From positions 15,844,815 to 15,908,814 of the forward strand of contig OY829330.1 in assembly GCA_963691655.1 (NCBI GenBank): 64,000 bases of DNA, given 5' to 3'. The notes under the pieces were generated by a model. That model did no database searches. It was not told where the DNA came from and saw nothing but the letters and a program-made list of their open reading frames with translations. Numbering within the stretch: the stretch's first letter is position 1; the number at the start of each line of letters is the position of its first letter. The position numbers were made by a program, and so were the translations under genes. This document shows positions 1 through 11,176 of the stretch, piece by piece. The stretch is from Toxonevra muliebris. Taxonomy: Eukaryota; Arthropoda; Insecta; Diptera; Pallopteridae.

Positions 1-17
1 AACTGAAAAGAGACATA

Positions 18-224
18 TTGGCACACGATCAAAGATATAAAATCACAGTTAAAAATGACAGAATCAGGATAGGAGAAAAGTGGATGATGTGGAACAAAGC
101 CAACAAACTGGTATGTGGGAAGGATAATGCAGATGTAGTATTAAACAGTATGTATGGTAATAAAGTTAGTTCAATAAATTTAAATTACAACGATATATTA
201 GATAAGGTAAATCAAAAAAACTAG
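18..224 (+). pseudogene. Probable LINE ORF1 C-terminal remnant
   Basis: A 68-residue, Lys- and Asn-rich frame ending about 110 bases before the first recognisable endonuclease residues. It is co-oriented with the LINE domains that follow. The short basic stretch (YKITVKNDRIRIG) resembles the linker at the end of many LINE ORF1 proteins, but no zinc knuckle is visible in the portion present. The assignment rests mainly on position. Confidence 0.4.
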
Positions 225-332
225 AAAAAAATAGTAGTAGGCAGATTTCGAGCTGCAAAAGTAATTATAGTAAAAGAAAAAGTAAAAGGGATAAAAATTT
301 AAGATTAAGCAAGAAATTGTGAAAATAAGTAT

Positions 333-1413
333 TTTGAATTAAATATATTATCATATAATGTTCATGGTTTAGAAAATAAGTATCTGCATCAAGATTTCTT
401 TGAGTATGTACAGTGCTGCGAAATACTTGTGCTTGTCGAAACACACGTAGAAAATGATAAAATTCAAATATTGAATAAAAAATTTGTTGATAAATTCCAT
501 ACGTTCTGGAAACCAGCGACGCGTAATAGTCGGTTCGGGAGAGGTATTGGGGGTGGTTTGTATGGGGTCAGAAAAGACTTGATAAACTTTAGCGTGAAGC
601 ATTCCTTCGAAAATGTAAATGGTATTAACCTAATAAAACTAAAAACTGAAAAAGACAATAACTTATTTCCCGCTGTATGTGAGAGGAGCTAACTGGTATG
701 ATGAGTTTGGTATGTTGAAGAGATTTCTTGAAGAAAATGAAATTGGAAATCCTATAGTAATTGGTGATGTTAATGTAAGAATAGGTTGTGAACAACAGCA
801 CATCGAAGATGCGTTTGCAACAACAATTGTTGATGGCACTGACACAAGGGTCTCACAGGATAAGTTTGTTAATTCAACAGGTAAAGAATTTTTAAATTTT
901 TGTGAAAACTGCGGGTTAGTAATAATGAATGGAAGAATGAAAGGAGACGAAAAAGGCTGCTTCACTTTCGTAAGTAAGGTAGGAAACTCGGTAAATGATA
1001 TCTGTGAGGTAGCATTTGAAATTCTGGATAGAATTGAAAGTTTTAAGGTAGAAGAAAAGATTTGGTCCGATCATTTACCAATAAATTTAAAAAAGCATGT
1101 TAACGTTAATTATATAGATAGGACAAAATTAAATTTATTACCAAAACTGCAATGGAAAAATCAAAATAAAGATGTGTATAAAAGCAATTTAGATATTAAC
1201 CTAAAAGCAATAAGTAAGCGAAAAGAAGAAATAAGTTTGAAAGACTTAACAAATTTAATCGTAAAATCTTCACTCATAGAGCTTAATCCAAGAAAGCTTA
1301 AAGAATTCAAAAGTATTTGGTTCGAATGTAATGCAATGAGAGAAAAGTCCTTTTATGCGCTAAACAAGTTTCGAAAAAAACGCAACAACTGCAAGATAAA
1401 GAAATATATCTAG
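333..1413 (+). pseudogene. LINE apurinic-type endonuclease domain (broken)
   Basis: Encodes the endonuclease that nicks the target DNA to prime reverse transcription. Visible motifs in order are NVHGL (start of the fold), a catalytic-Glu strand LVETHV, GDVNVRIG (the usual GDFNxR motif) and WSDHLPI (the SDH motif). The reading frame is open from about 333 to 692 and then shifts into a second frame at about 679-1413, so one frameshift breaks it. The linker after SDHLP is Lys-rich and leads toward the reverse transcriptase. Confidence 0.75.
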
Positions 1414-2704
1414 ATGCAAAAAATAAATACGCTGGTTTTAGGGACTATTTTAATGAATTATTAAATCCAGTTCAAAAAGTTAGTGACATACATTATGCGC
1501 CGATGTTCTATACGGACGATGAGTTGGATGTGCCAATAACAGTTGATGAAATTAAGTGGTTGCTTACCCAAGTCAAAGCGAATAAAGCGCCTGGAGATGA
1601 TAGAATACCATATGAATTTTTCGTGAATGCGTCAGATTCCTAAGAGTTTTGGCTGAAGCATACAATAAACTTTTATGTAATGGTATCACTGATGAAGCTT
1701 TCGTAAAAAGTATAATCTTTCCAATTTTTAAAAAAAGGAGACGTAAATAAAACTTGCAATTATAGAGGTATTTCCTTCATGAACTGCATAGCAAAAATAC
1801 TAATGGGTATTATAAACTATAGGCTATCTGAGTGGTTAGAGAAATGAGATAAACTGAATGAGTTTCAAGCTGGGTTCAGAAAGCAATATTCAACGATTGA
1901 CAATATTTACAATTTAGCATCCATTGTCCAAATTAAGTTCGCGAAAAAGAAGAAAGTATACGCATTCTTTGTAGATTTTAAAGCAGCGTTCGATAGGATA
2001 CCAAGGAAACATTTAATATATAAGTTAAATCAAATCGGCATATCCGCTAAAATAGTAAGCTTTTGGGATAGCATTTATATCAACACAAAGTCAGCAGTAT
2101 GGACTGGTACTGAGTTTTCGGAATATTTTGAAACTCCTTCTGGTGTGAAACAGGGGTGCTTACTACCACCGTTACTCTTTGCTATCTTTCTGAATGATCT
2201 TCACGATGCCTTGATGGCAGGACTTTTTATAGATAATATGAATATAAGATTGCTGCTATATGCAGATGACATAGTCATACTCGCGGAGGATGCCACTAAG
2301 AAATATTAGTCTTCAGGCGAGGTGGCAGATTGTCGAAGCATGAAAAATGGTCCTATAAAACGGAATCTGTAAAAATTGTGTCTGAATATAAGTATTTAGG
2401 AGTGGTATTGACACCGGGAATGTCTTTTGTTAAACATATAGACACTAGAAACGTTAAGGCAGAAGTTAGCATTAATATGGTTTGGAAAGATTATTTCGCA
2501 AAAAAGTATATAAATTGGAAGTTTGGCTGCAGGTCGATCGGTCAGGTATGGGGAATCTCATATTTCGAGGATATAGACAAATTTCAGAAATACTTTTTGA
2601 AGCGTATTTTACGCTTACCTGAATTCATTCCAAATTATGTAGTAGCGCTTGAAACAAGATTGGAAGACGCGCACATATATACTTTGAATAAGGTTACCTC
2701 ATAA
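1414..2704 (+). pseudogene. LINE reverse transcriptase domain (broken)
   Basis: Reverse transcriptase motifs in order: KAPGDDRIPYEF, NYRGISFMNCIAKI, EFQAGFRKQYST, VDFKAAFDRIPR, GVKQGC and the catalytic YADDIVIL. Stops and frameshifts occur between them, for example in-frame stops near 1640 and 1848. The 2330-2704 segment continues the thumb (KYLGVVLTPGMSF). The core YADD is intact but the protein cannot be made. It belongs to the same LINE as the endonuclease upstream. Confidence 0.8.
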
Positions 2705-2969
2705 ATTATCTCATGTAATAAAATCAAGACAGCTGTATTGGTGGAAAGAGCTTAATGGTCAAGGGGCTAGCTTTGGCATAAATTGGTTAGGCGAAAATAT
2801 AACAAAAAACGCGTGGGTTAGTAAATGTGTAAGACTATTGCAATGTATGACAGAACAAAAATATCAGGAAAATTTAGATAGAGCAATACAAAGCTAAACA
2901 AGAATATACAAATATCTCGACCATACAAACGGAAAAAGTTATTTAACTGATTCCAGCTTACAAAGCAAT

Positions 2970-3285
2970 ATGTCTTGGATTCTGAAAGCAAGAGCAGACT
3001 TGATACGGCTCAATTCCAATTCCTTTAAAATGGATGCTTCTCGGCAGTGCACACTTTGCAATATAAATGAAGAAGAAAACATTGTACACTTTTTAAGCAG
3101 GTGTCCTGTGGTCAAAGAGATGAGATTTAGATACTTTACGAGAACTATACTCAGCGAAAGTGAAGTAATAAATTTTTTAAATGGAACGGAACAGAAGAAA
3201 AATTTAACGATAATTGGAATAGTTTAGTACAATATATAAAAACAGCACTGGATTATAGAAAATTTTCTATTGATGAATTTAATTA
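2970..3285 (+). pseudogene. LINE C-terminal CCHC segment
   Basis: A short frame with CTLCNINEEENIVHFLSRCP, the Cys-x2-Cys...His...Cys arrangement found after the reverse transcriptase in many LINEs. It is co-linear with the domains upstream and is followed by a 3' UTR. A frameshift or stop ends it near 3227. The zinc-binding residues are all present. Confidence 0.6.
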
Positions 3286-3440
3286 TTGAAAGTAATCATA
3301 AAACATAAATATGTATACATTGTATCCATTCCCGACGAACGGCCTTGCCATGTCGTATGTTCTTTATCACATATTTACATATATGTAGATTAAGAATGAA
3401 TTATGTTATATTATAAAATTTTATTTTAATAAAGAAACTA

Positions 3441-4049
3441 CTACTACTAGACTTTGATCACAAAAAATATACAGAGCAATAATTTGTAACTATCACATAT
3501 CGATGTCGAAGTCTATACTCTCTTCATTACTATCAGCTTCTTCTGGCCATAACACACTCTTTAGTCTGAATTCAGAAGCATTATAAACACTAGTGCTGTT
3601 TATTTACGTCATCGGGTATTTTGTAGTTTTCAAAAAATGAATTTTGGTTTTTTAATCCATTTTTTATATGAAGTAAAGAATTTTTTGAACTGAGTGACTT
3701 ACGGTTACGAACTTTGGTTTTAAATAAGTTCATTGCTCATTGTTTCGATAAAAAATGTTGTTAGGATTATTCAGGAAATGGATTATTTAGCGGAGCATTT
3801 AGTGTTTTTTAAATTGAAAAAACGCGTTAAAAAACCCGCGTTTTAATTTTCAAAAAGCATTAAATTTAGCGGGAAAAGCGCTGAGTTGGCCACACTGGTC
3901 ATATTCCCTGTCAAAGAGAGAATTTCCCATAGAAAATTGCCAATATGTTGGCAAATTCGACATAGTGAAAACCAGGCATAACTGTGTAGCACATATATTG
4001 TTTTTGCTGCTCTGGTGCATATAGGTCAACTAAATTAATTTTTGAAAAT
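3441..4049. other. Unassigned stretch with a small acidic ORF remnant on the minus strand
   Basis: Between the LINE tail and the gypsy element. On the minus strand, about 3493-3590 reads an open, strongly acidic C-terminus (SVLWPEEADSNEES...IDFDIDM, then stop). It resembles the acidic end of a transposase-type protein, but no family could be named. The rest is AT-rich with no recognisable feature, and the 5' LTR expected for the gypsy element was not found here. Confidence 0.3.
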
Positions 4050-4223
4050 TTTATATATGAAAAGAAGAAGCCCAAAGTTGAACGCGGAAGCAAATAACGC
4101 GACTATGAGCCTTCCAAAGCAAAGCCCTAATGCCAATACCAACCCAAATGTGGATGCAAAAGGCAAAATGTTAGTGTAAACGTAAATGTTCCACGACAAA
4201 GTTGTAGTTCTAATACGAGCCCA

Positions 4224-4925
4224 ATGGAAGCTCAAAGGCAAAATACTACTGCTAGCGCGAATACCAGCTCTAATGTTAATCGTGGCAATGGTCCAGCAAG
4301 TGTAATTCTTACGGAAAGTCAGTTTAGACAGTTGATAGGGAATCTGCATGTGAACCAAGACACTAAGTCTACGTTTAGCAAATATAGTGGGCGCTTTAAT
4401 GGTGGCCGAAATACCAATAAAATTGAAGACTTCATTGCTATCATTCTCGTTTTCAAAGAATCTGAAAACATATCTGATGAGCGAGCTTTGACGAGTTTAC
4501 CATTACTACTGGAAGGTTACGCTTCATCGTGGTGGCAAGGAATTAAAATGAAGCCGCATGTTTCAATGATACTATCGATTTTCTTCGCAAAGGATTTGTT
4601 ATGGATTTAGCTCAACGAACATGATTACTTTATGAACTTTAAATATGACTCCAATACAATTTTTGATTTCAAGATGCAAACGATGAAAAACTATGCTTCA
4701 CTAACAGAAACCAATGTTCAAAAACGCAATGCGCAAGGCAGTGCAATGAATGCTTTTATGTCCTGGTTTGAAAAATCCAATAGTGAAACCGAGACTTCAA
4801 AAAGCGAATTTGATGTTCATAAAGATTACTCGCCAAGATGTATTAATAAAATATTCGCGGATAGTTTACCACTGGGTTATCAAACGCCAGACTCTGATTT
4901 ATTTCCGCCAATAAAAAATAGTTAA
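4224..4925 (+). pseudogene. Ty3/gypsy gag-like region (broken)
   Basis: Two adjoining frames (4224-4610 and 4632-4925). The first has an Asn/Thr-rich N-terminus, then FSKYSGRFNGGRN and LLLEGYASSWWQGIK. The phrase 'x-F-x-G...ASSWWxG' is typical of the retrotransposon gag (capsid) domain. The second frame is less characteristic, and its link to the first needs a frameshift. No zinc knuckle was seen before the insertion at 4939. Gag would form the particle around the element RNA. Confidence 0.6.
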
Positions 4926-4938
4926 AAAGAGCTTGAAT

Positions 4939-5967
4939 CAGGGATGCCAACTCATTTTTTCTTTCTCCCCGATAGCCCTCGAGAAATTCCCAAATTTTCG
5001 ATCGAATTTCTCGCATCGATATAATTTCATATTATAACAGCGCGACACGCACTTTCCATTTAAACATTTTACAAAAACGAAAAATTACCTAAAATTGACC
5101 TCAATGAGTGTTATATTAAGGCACCGCTGAACTTTCTCGGTTCAAACTTAACCAACTTTTACGGGACTGGTAGATTAATAGAAATGTACCTTCTGACTGC
5201 TGAATTTTTTGGCACATGGGAGATTTCACTTCAAGCGAACCCACTCTCAAAATCGATCCGGCTCAAGCTTGCATAAAGTTGGGTAGTAGTTGCCACACCA
5301 AATTTGAACGAGATGGGGTGTTTCAAGTTACTAGACGTTCATTTTGATAGATAAACTCTCTTTTGACTCAAATAAAAAATGGCAAAAACCTTGTTTTGAA
5401 AAAAATCGGGTTCAAAGTTTTGATTATCGGTTTTTAACACATAAAATATGCTTCATCTTCTTTATGATGGCTGATCGTAATTTGTAAGTCATCAGATTAG
5501 TCAGCAAGGATTAAGAGTTATTAATCAGGAGGTGCTGGACTGAGGCATAGCTTTCTGAACGGTCGAAATGGAAGACGAAGCGTTGCGCGACTGTTTTGGC
5601 CTGACTGACACTTGGCGCTATAATCGTCTATATCTAAGAAAGCACTCCGCGTCTCTCTGAAATTTTCACTAAATACTTTCAAAATATAATACTTTCAAAT
5701 AGCACTCTTTTGTAAAAAATCGATTTCTCCAAACCAATAAATCGCAGGGCCCACTTAAGAAAATTCGAAGATTTTAAGATCCAAAATATGAAATATTGCG
5801 TAAGTTAACCGTTTTAATTTACATAAGATTTGACAAAAAATATTCTACAGATTTTTATGACTAAAAGTTGAACGCGACTTCAAAACAGCTCATTCCCCGA
5901 TTGCGGGGTGCGGGGCCCAGTAAAATTCCCCGCAAATCGGGGAATTCCCCGCAAGTTGGCATCGCTG
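4939..5967. mobile_element. Non-autonomous hAT element (1029 bp) with an exact 8-bp target duplication
   Basis: The ends are inverted: left CAGGGATGCCAACT, right (reverse complement) CAGCGATGCCAACT. The octamer GCTTGAAT flanks both sides (4931-4938 and 5968-5975), as expected for hAT transposition. The interior has no transposase. The right subterminal part (5890-5955) is rich in CCCCGC and GGGG blocks that can fold. The small open frame starting inside it at 5868 is an artefact of reading across the junction into the gypsy pol. The insertion postdates the gypsy element. Confidence 0.9.
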
Positions 5968-5975
5968 GCTTGAAT

Positions 5976-7278
5976 GCTGAAGGAAAAGTAAGCTGCTCTA
6001 TTAATATAAACTCGGTTGACATTAAATTCAGAGCTGATGAAGCGCTACATCTTGATGAACACCAGAAAACGATTTTAGAAAATTTAATTTGTGAACAAAA
6101 ACATATTTTTGATGATATTGCAGTTCCAATACCACATTAAGACGGAATGGCATGCATCAATTTCATCACAGCCCTATCGTATTTCACCTGCAATGAAAAG
6201 CAAACTTAAAATTGAGTTGGATGATATGCTGAATAAAGGTATTATTGCGGAGAGCGAATCACCGTGGTCATTCTGTAGTGCTTATACCGAAAAGGCATGG
6301 AGAAATAAGGGTTTACGTCAGTGGTCGGCAAAATTTAAAAGGAGATTGTGTTAGTGAGCGCAGAGTAATTGCCATACACTGTATAAAAATAAACCTAAAA
6401 GCCGTAACATGACAAATAAGAAACTTAAACAAAAGGTTTAGTTCCAATGCATGTATTTAAATTTATTCAATGCATGTTACGAAAGGCATATGAAATCATA
6501 AATTATTTTTTGGCGTTAATTTTTAGTCATACATATAATTTCTCGCCGTGAACATAAGGAAGAAATCAACACAACCGTCGGTCATGTTGCTTCGTTGCTG
6601 TCTGAACAACGACTAATTGCAAGAGCGTAAGAATGCGTGTTTACGTAGACTATCGTTGCTTAAACGCTATCACCACAAGAGATACGTATCCCCTACCTCG
6701 CATAGATGATCTGCTAAATGCAGCAAAAGCTACGCCATTCATGACCACCATTGATTTGAAAGCCGGATATTGGCAAATAAGAGAGGCTGAAAAAGATAAA
6801 GCCAAAACTGCCTTCACATCGCCATTAGGTATATTTGCCTTCAACAGGATGTATGGCATCAATGGGTTGAAAAACGCCCCTGCTACGTTTCAACGATTAA
6901 TTGATAAGTTTCGTGCTGGTCTTCCACAAATCTTAATTCTGGCATATCTGGATGACATAATAATATGTTCAAATAATTTCGAATCGCACATGATTGATTT
7001 GTGACTAACGTTCAAAAGGCTTAAAAGTTTTAGTTTTTGATTAAATAGAGCAAAATGTGTATTTAGCCGAAGTTAAGTACCTAGGTCATGTTTTGACAAT
7101 AAGTGGCTTACAAGTCGACAGCGAAAAAACTGATGCCATTGAAAAACGATCAGGTCCGAAAAACTTATGGCAAGTTATATTGTTTTTGCAAACTTGTTCT
7201 TGGTACAGGCGTTTTATACCTAATTTTGCGGATGTGTCCAAGCCGTTATCAAAATTGATTAAAAAGAACATTCCTTGA
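5976..7278 (+). pseudogene. Ty3/gypsy reverse transcriptase (broken, interrupted by an insertion)
   Basis: The pol frame resumes right after the hAT target duplication. Segments: an upstream linker with QKTILENLICEQKHIF; PYRISPAMKSKLKIELDDML and GIIAESESPW, the usual entry into the RT; then after the 320-bp insertion VYVDYRCLNAITTRD, YPLPRIDDLL, TIDLKAGYWQI, TAFTSPLG and the catalytic YLDDIIICS. The C-terminal KYLGHVLTISGLQVD and CSWYRRFIPNFADVSKPL complete the domain. Frameshifts lie near 6140, 6290 and 7004. It would copy element RNA into DNA in the cytoplasmic particle. Confidence 0.85.
6319..6638. mobile_element. 320-bp insertion in the RT, 8-bp duplication GTTTACGT, one hAT-like end
   Basis: The RT frame is interrupted exactly between two copies of GTTTACGT (6311-6318 and 6639-6646); removing the insert and one copy restores continuity of the RT reading. 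The left end, CAGTGGTCGGCAAAATTT, looks like a hAT terminal repeat. The right end (AGAGCGTAAGAATGCGT) does not match it as an inverted repeat. The 8-bp duplication favours hAT, but the right terminus is degenerate or replaced. No coding content was seen. Confidence 0.65.
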
Positions 7279-7660
7279 AGATGGTCAGAAGAAGAAGAAA
7301 ATGCTTTTAATGCACTTAAAATGCTATTATCATCGCCTCCAGTATTGCAAAAAGTAAACGAAAACAAGCCATTTGTCTAAAAAACAGATGCAAGCAACTA
7401 TGCCATCGGAGCTGTTCTCCTGGGGAGAAGGAAGAAGAGCACCCAATCGAATATTCCAGTCGCCTTCTACTTCAGGCAGAAAGAAATTATTCAACGATAG
7501 AACGAGAAGTGCTTGCCGTGGTTTCGGCCAATCAAAAATTTTGAGGTTATATTGAAGGTGCAGAGGTCACAGTACTCACCGAACATCAACCGCTGAAGTC
7601 GCTATTTAGCTTAAAAACTCCCACTTCAGCTTCAGATGTTTAAATTAAAATTTGGTTACA
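7279..7660 (+). pseudogene. Ty3/gypsy RNase H region (frameshifted)
   Basis: Follows the RT directly. The phrases WSEEEENAFNALK, then (in a shifted frame) TDASNYAIGAVL and later EHQPLKSLFSL, are those of gypsy RNase H, which removes the RNA strand after reverse transcription. An in-frame stop precedes TDASNY, and at least one frameshift follows it. The first catalytic Asp (in TDAS) is present. The domain ends before the integrase frame at 7681. Confidence 0.65.
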
Positions 7661-7680
7661 CTGCAGGAAAATAAAACGTT

Positions 7681-8600
7681 GTGCTATCTCACCCACCGTG
7701 TTCATCGGAAGATCATACTGATTCATATTGCGAGCTTTGCGCGATAGACATAGATTTTCCAAGGAAAGGAGCTGCAGAATTTCGAGATGCACAACTGGAA
7801 GATGAAGAAATCAAAGTTATAATCGATTCGTTTGAAACAGACGACGAAAATGTTACTAGATACACACATCGTGGATACATTATGATAAACGGCGTATTAT
7901 ATCGGTTTTGTTCTGAAGAAAACTCAGAAAACGACCAAGTAGTAGTACCAAATACTATGAGAGAAACAATTTTGCGAAAATTTCATAACGATTCTACTGC
8001 TGGCCATTACGGCATCGATCGCACTATTAATCGGATCATCACCCCACATTATTTTTGGCCAGGTATGCGGGCAGAAATTGCTCTATATGTCAAAGCATGT
8101 ATAGAATGCAAGAAATATAAACCAACGAATTTGAAAGCTGCTGGACTACTTCAAACAGTTTCAAGCAATAAAAGGTTTGAAATCATCGCTATTGATCTGA
8201 CTGGTCCTTTGCTTCGCACCATGGAAGGGCTTCATTGGATACTCGTCTTGGAAGATATATGCACCCGCTGGGTTGAACAATTCGCGTTAAAAGATGCTAC
8301 AGCAGAAAACTGCGCAGCGAAATGAAATCGTTTTGAGATATGGCGTTCCAAGATGCTTACACGCAGATAATGGTACTCAATTTGTTTCAGCGGTCATGCA
8401 AAACTTTACTTTCTGTTTGGGTATTGAGCAAACTTTTACACCGGTTTATCATCCAGAGGCAAACCCCGTGGAGAGGAATCATAGAGACTTGAAAATTCAA
8501 TTGGACTCATGTTTGCTGACAATAAGATTTGCAATGAACACTGCTAAATGTGAATTAACTGGCTACACAGCAGCATACCTTACATTTGGTAGATAATTAA
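7681..8600 (+). pseudogene. Ty3/gypsy integrase (broken by a frameshift)
   Basis: Integrase inserts the element DNA into the genome. An HHCC zinc module is visible (KFHNDSTAGHYGIDRT... then CIECKKYK). The catalytic core shows the first Asp in IDLTGP, the second in HADNGTQF and the Glu in NPVERNHRD, so the D,D,E triad survives. The frame is open 7681-8325 and continues in another frame at 8294-8596, giving one frameshift in the core between the first and second Asp. The downstream 8600-9060 is a decayed C-terminal tail. Confidence 0.8.
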
Positions 8601-9064
8601 GAAGTCCTATTGAAGCGCATTATGACTTAAAACCAATAGTGGAGGGAGAAAATTTTGTGCCACAAATAACGCCACATCTACTAAAACATGCTAACATTTT
8701 GAAATTGGCTTTAGAAACGCGAGAGAAGCAGCAAGACAAAAACAAAATCATCGCGTCAAACGAAAATCCTACTATTCCAATAGCAACACATCATGCATCA
8801 GCCTTAACACCGTAAGAAGGGCAAGATGTTGAACCAAAATATCCACAGAGAAATCGTGGACGACCGCAGAAAGTTGTTGCAGATACAGATAAATCAGCAA
8901 GCAGCTCGGCACAACTAGATACAACTATCAACGACGAAAATGAGATACATTAACACAGTAACAACACAAATCCCAGCGGATCTGACAGAACATTACGGTC
9001 ACACCAACGACGATAAGATTGCTGACTGCATCATCGGGACGATTTCTGCGTCAGAGGGGGAGGC

Positions 9065-9488
9065 TGTAACGGCACTGTTTACGGTTATCATGATTATTTA
9101 TATTTTATATATCAATGTTCTTGCTATGTTAATTTTTTTGTTTTATGTTAATATTCTCTGCAAACATTTATTTTATTAATATAATTATTATTTTTGCCAT
9201 CACTGTAATGCACAAAGAGGAATCACTCAATTTAACTAATAATTTGCTCATTTAACTGTAATCATTATGTAATCATATCTTTGAATTAAAATCAATATCA
9301 TAATTGTAATTTTGTAACACTGTGTAATCAACCATTAAATAAAGCAGACGTTTAAAAGTAAACTTTTTCGTATTTATTTGATGGCAATCGAAACATTCTT
9401 TTATGCTTAGATGCATGTAGACATTTTTTGGATCTTGCGGCTAATGTGATTGAAGGTCCCACTTTAAGGAAGTCTCTGCTCCCTTACA
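9065..9488 (+). repeat. Putative 3' LTR of the gypsy element
   Basis: Begins TGTAACGG immediately after the purine tract AGAGGGGGAGGC, and I place the end at CCCTTACA, giving matching TGTAA/TTACA termini. An AATAAA polyadenylation hexamer lies near 9338. The matching 5' LTR was not found, so the right end is inferred from the termini only. Confidence 0.55.
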
Positions 9489-9921
9489 ATACACGTATTT
9501 TTAAAGTTTTTAATTCTCATTTTCTAAAATATACAGTCACAAGGAAAACTAAAATAAGATAATGGGAAAGGAGTATTTTATACACTTAAACACTTTACAA
9601 CACTTTTTTTTACCCATCTCCAAAGTGGATGGTTGTTTTTTGGACCGCTTATTCCGAATCAGTTTTGTCATAGCAACTCAGGTTTTTGAGATATAGTCAA
9701 TTTTTTTGATTTTTCGGACAGGGGTTGCCATTTTTATAAAAATTGCCATTTTTCCAAATGAAAAGTAAAGTCCATTACCATGCCAACCCCATTTACTATA
9801 TGAGCATATTTTTCCCTTTTGTTTATTTATAGGTTTACCCATCCGCTTTCCTACTAATGTCAAGAAAAACGGAAGAAATAAAGCTGCATTTTCTTAAACA
9901 TGAAAATTTGGTTTCGTTTTC
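9489..9921. other. AT-rich stretch, no feature recognised
   Basis: No coding similarity, inverted terminal repeats or tandem arrays were seen. Short pyrimidine runs only. Confidence 0.5.
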
Positions 9922-10010
9922 GGGGCGGTCATAACGCCTAAAATGATTTTGGGCGTTAGGCCATTCCTAGGGCGGTCATAACACCCACAAATTTTTTGGG
10001 CGTTATGGCC
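9922..10010. repeat. Two tandem hairpin-forming repeats next to a hAT transposase
   Basis: Two copies of about 42 bases (9923-9964 and 9969-10010), each with GGGCGGTCATAAC near the left and its partial inverse (GGGCGTTAGGCC or GGGCGTTATGGCC) near the right, so each can fold. A third half copy (GAGGGCGTTAT) follows. They sit about 35 bases before the first transposase codons and may be subterminal repeats of that hAT element. Confidence 0.5.
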
Positions 10011-10044
10011 GAGGGCGTTATATCTGGGCACCTCTCCGCTATAT

Positions 10045-11098
10045 AAACTGCTTGGTCCAGACTACTTTAAAAAGCAGCTTTGATTAAAATATGATGCTGC
10101 TGAGATCTCATTAATAGAAAAAATTCAAGCTGCAAGTGACTTCTGTCTGACTACAGACATATGGACGGAGAAAAGCTATTTAGGTATTACTCTACACTTT
10201 TTAGAGTGGATTGAAATGAAAATATGTAATTTAGCAACTAAAGACTTGAAATGTAGTCGTACAGTAGAGAACAAAGCTGCTTTAATTAACCCTTCGGAGG
10301 GCGCGCAGCGGCAAATTAGCCGCAACCAAGGTGTAACTTCGCTTATTATATGCAAGAGCGCTTTCATGAAATCCTGTGTACATGTTCCCAATTGCTTCTT
10401 TACAGTGTTGATGGATCTGAAATCCCAAAAGGTTGTGAAATTAAAAACATTAAGCAGATGTTGCTGTTGTTAAAACCCTTTGAGTTTGCAACAAGATAAG
10501 CTTCTGCAAAGCAATATGTTTCTATACCAAAGCTTATTCCAACTACTAACTAACAAATTGAATAAGTCAAATGTAACTCTTCAATAATTTATGATATGAA
10601 AAATTTACTGCTAACGGAAGCGATAAAAAGATTCAGTCGAACAGAATACATACCTCACATTGCAATTGCCACTTTGTTAGATCCAAGTTTTAAGTGCATT
10701 CACCTTATGAGCAATTTTGAAAGGAGAATCTGTTAGTAGCAGCGAATCTGATAAAGAGTTCAGTCCGACGTATATTTTTTGGGACTGTCACTTCGTGTTG
10801 GTGATGCACAATAAAAAAACATAAGCCTGATTTAGACCACCTTTCGCAGTATTTAGTTACTCCAACAACTGCTTTAAATAGCAACCCTCTAAAGGAATGA
10901 GGTAATATGGAGACGGTTTATCCGTCGTTGTATAAAATAGCATGTTGTTTTTTATATGTTGTTGGTTCATCCGTACCATATGAACGTTTGTTCTCAATAG
11001 CTGGAACTATTGTTTCCCAAAAAAGAAGTCGAATATCCAGTGAATTCATTGATAAACTTCTGTTTCTAAATGGGCTTTCCGAAAAGGATTTTTTCTAA
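10045..11098 (+). pseudogene. hAT-superfamily transposase (ZBED-like), degenerate
   Basis: Pieces in order: FCLTTDIWTEKSYLGIT (the DxW segment with the first catalytic Asp), LLLLKPFEFATR, then LLTEAIKRFSR and IAIATLLDPSFK, and at the C-terminus ASSVPYERLF-type sequence read here as GSSVPYERLFSIAG, QKRSRISSEF and LLFLNGL. The last is the hAT dimerisation domain, intact at 10907-11098. Stops and frameshifts occur between the segments. No BED zinc finger was found upstream, so the N-terminus is missing. It would have cut and pasted its own hAT element. Confidence 0.8.
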
Positions 11099-11176
11099 AT
11101 ATAAAATGTACATAGAATATCCCGTAAAAAATTAGAAACGCTACAAATTTTCTCGAAATATATTTGTTAACATAAT

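Larger units (their letters stand above)
1..3440 (+). mobile_element. Degenerate non-LTR retrotransposon (LINE), 5' end outside the window
   Basis: Pieces of one LINE lie in order on the plus strand: a probable ORF1 tail, an endonuclease, a reverse transcriptase and a C-terminal CCHC segment, followed by an AT-rich 3' UTR and a short (CTA)n tail near 3430. The coding frame is broken by stops and frameshifts, so it is dead. The clade was not assigned; the simple-repeat tail fits several LINE groups that lack poly(A). The 5' end and any left target duplication lie before base 1. Confidence 0.85.
4050..9488 (+). mobile_element. Degenerate Ty3/gypsy-type LTR retrotransposon with two later insertions
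   Basis: Gag, reverse transcriptase, RNase H and integrase pieces follow one another on the plus strand and end at a polypurine tract (AGAGGGGGAGGC) and a 3' LTR. The order RT-RNase H-integrase is that of Ty3/gypsy. Multiple stops and frameshifts make it inactive. Two foreign segments (4939-5967 and 6319-6638) split gag-pol and RT. No 5' LTR was found, so the left boundary is approximate and the element is probably 5' truncated or rearranged. No envelope gene was recognised. Confidence 0.85.

Noticed and set aside
5868..6140. ORF beginning in the hAT element and running into gypsy pol
   Set aside because: It crosses the insertion junction by chance; only the part after 5975 is gypsy coding sequence.
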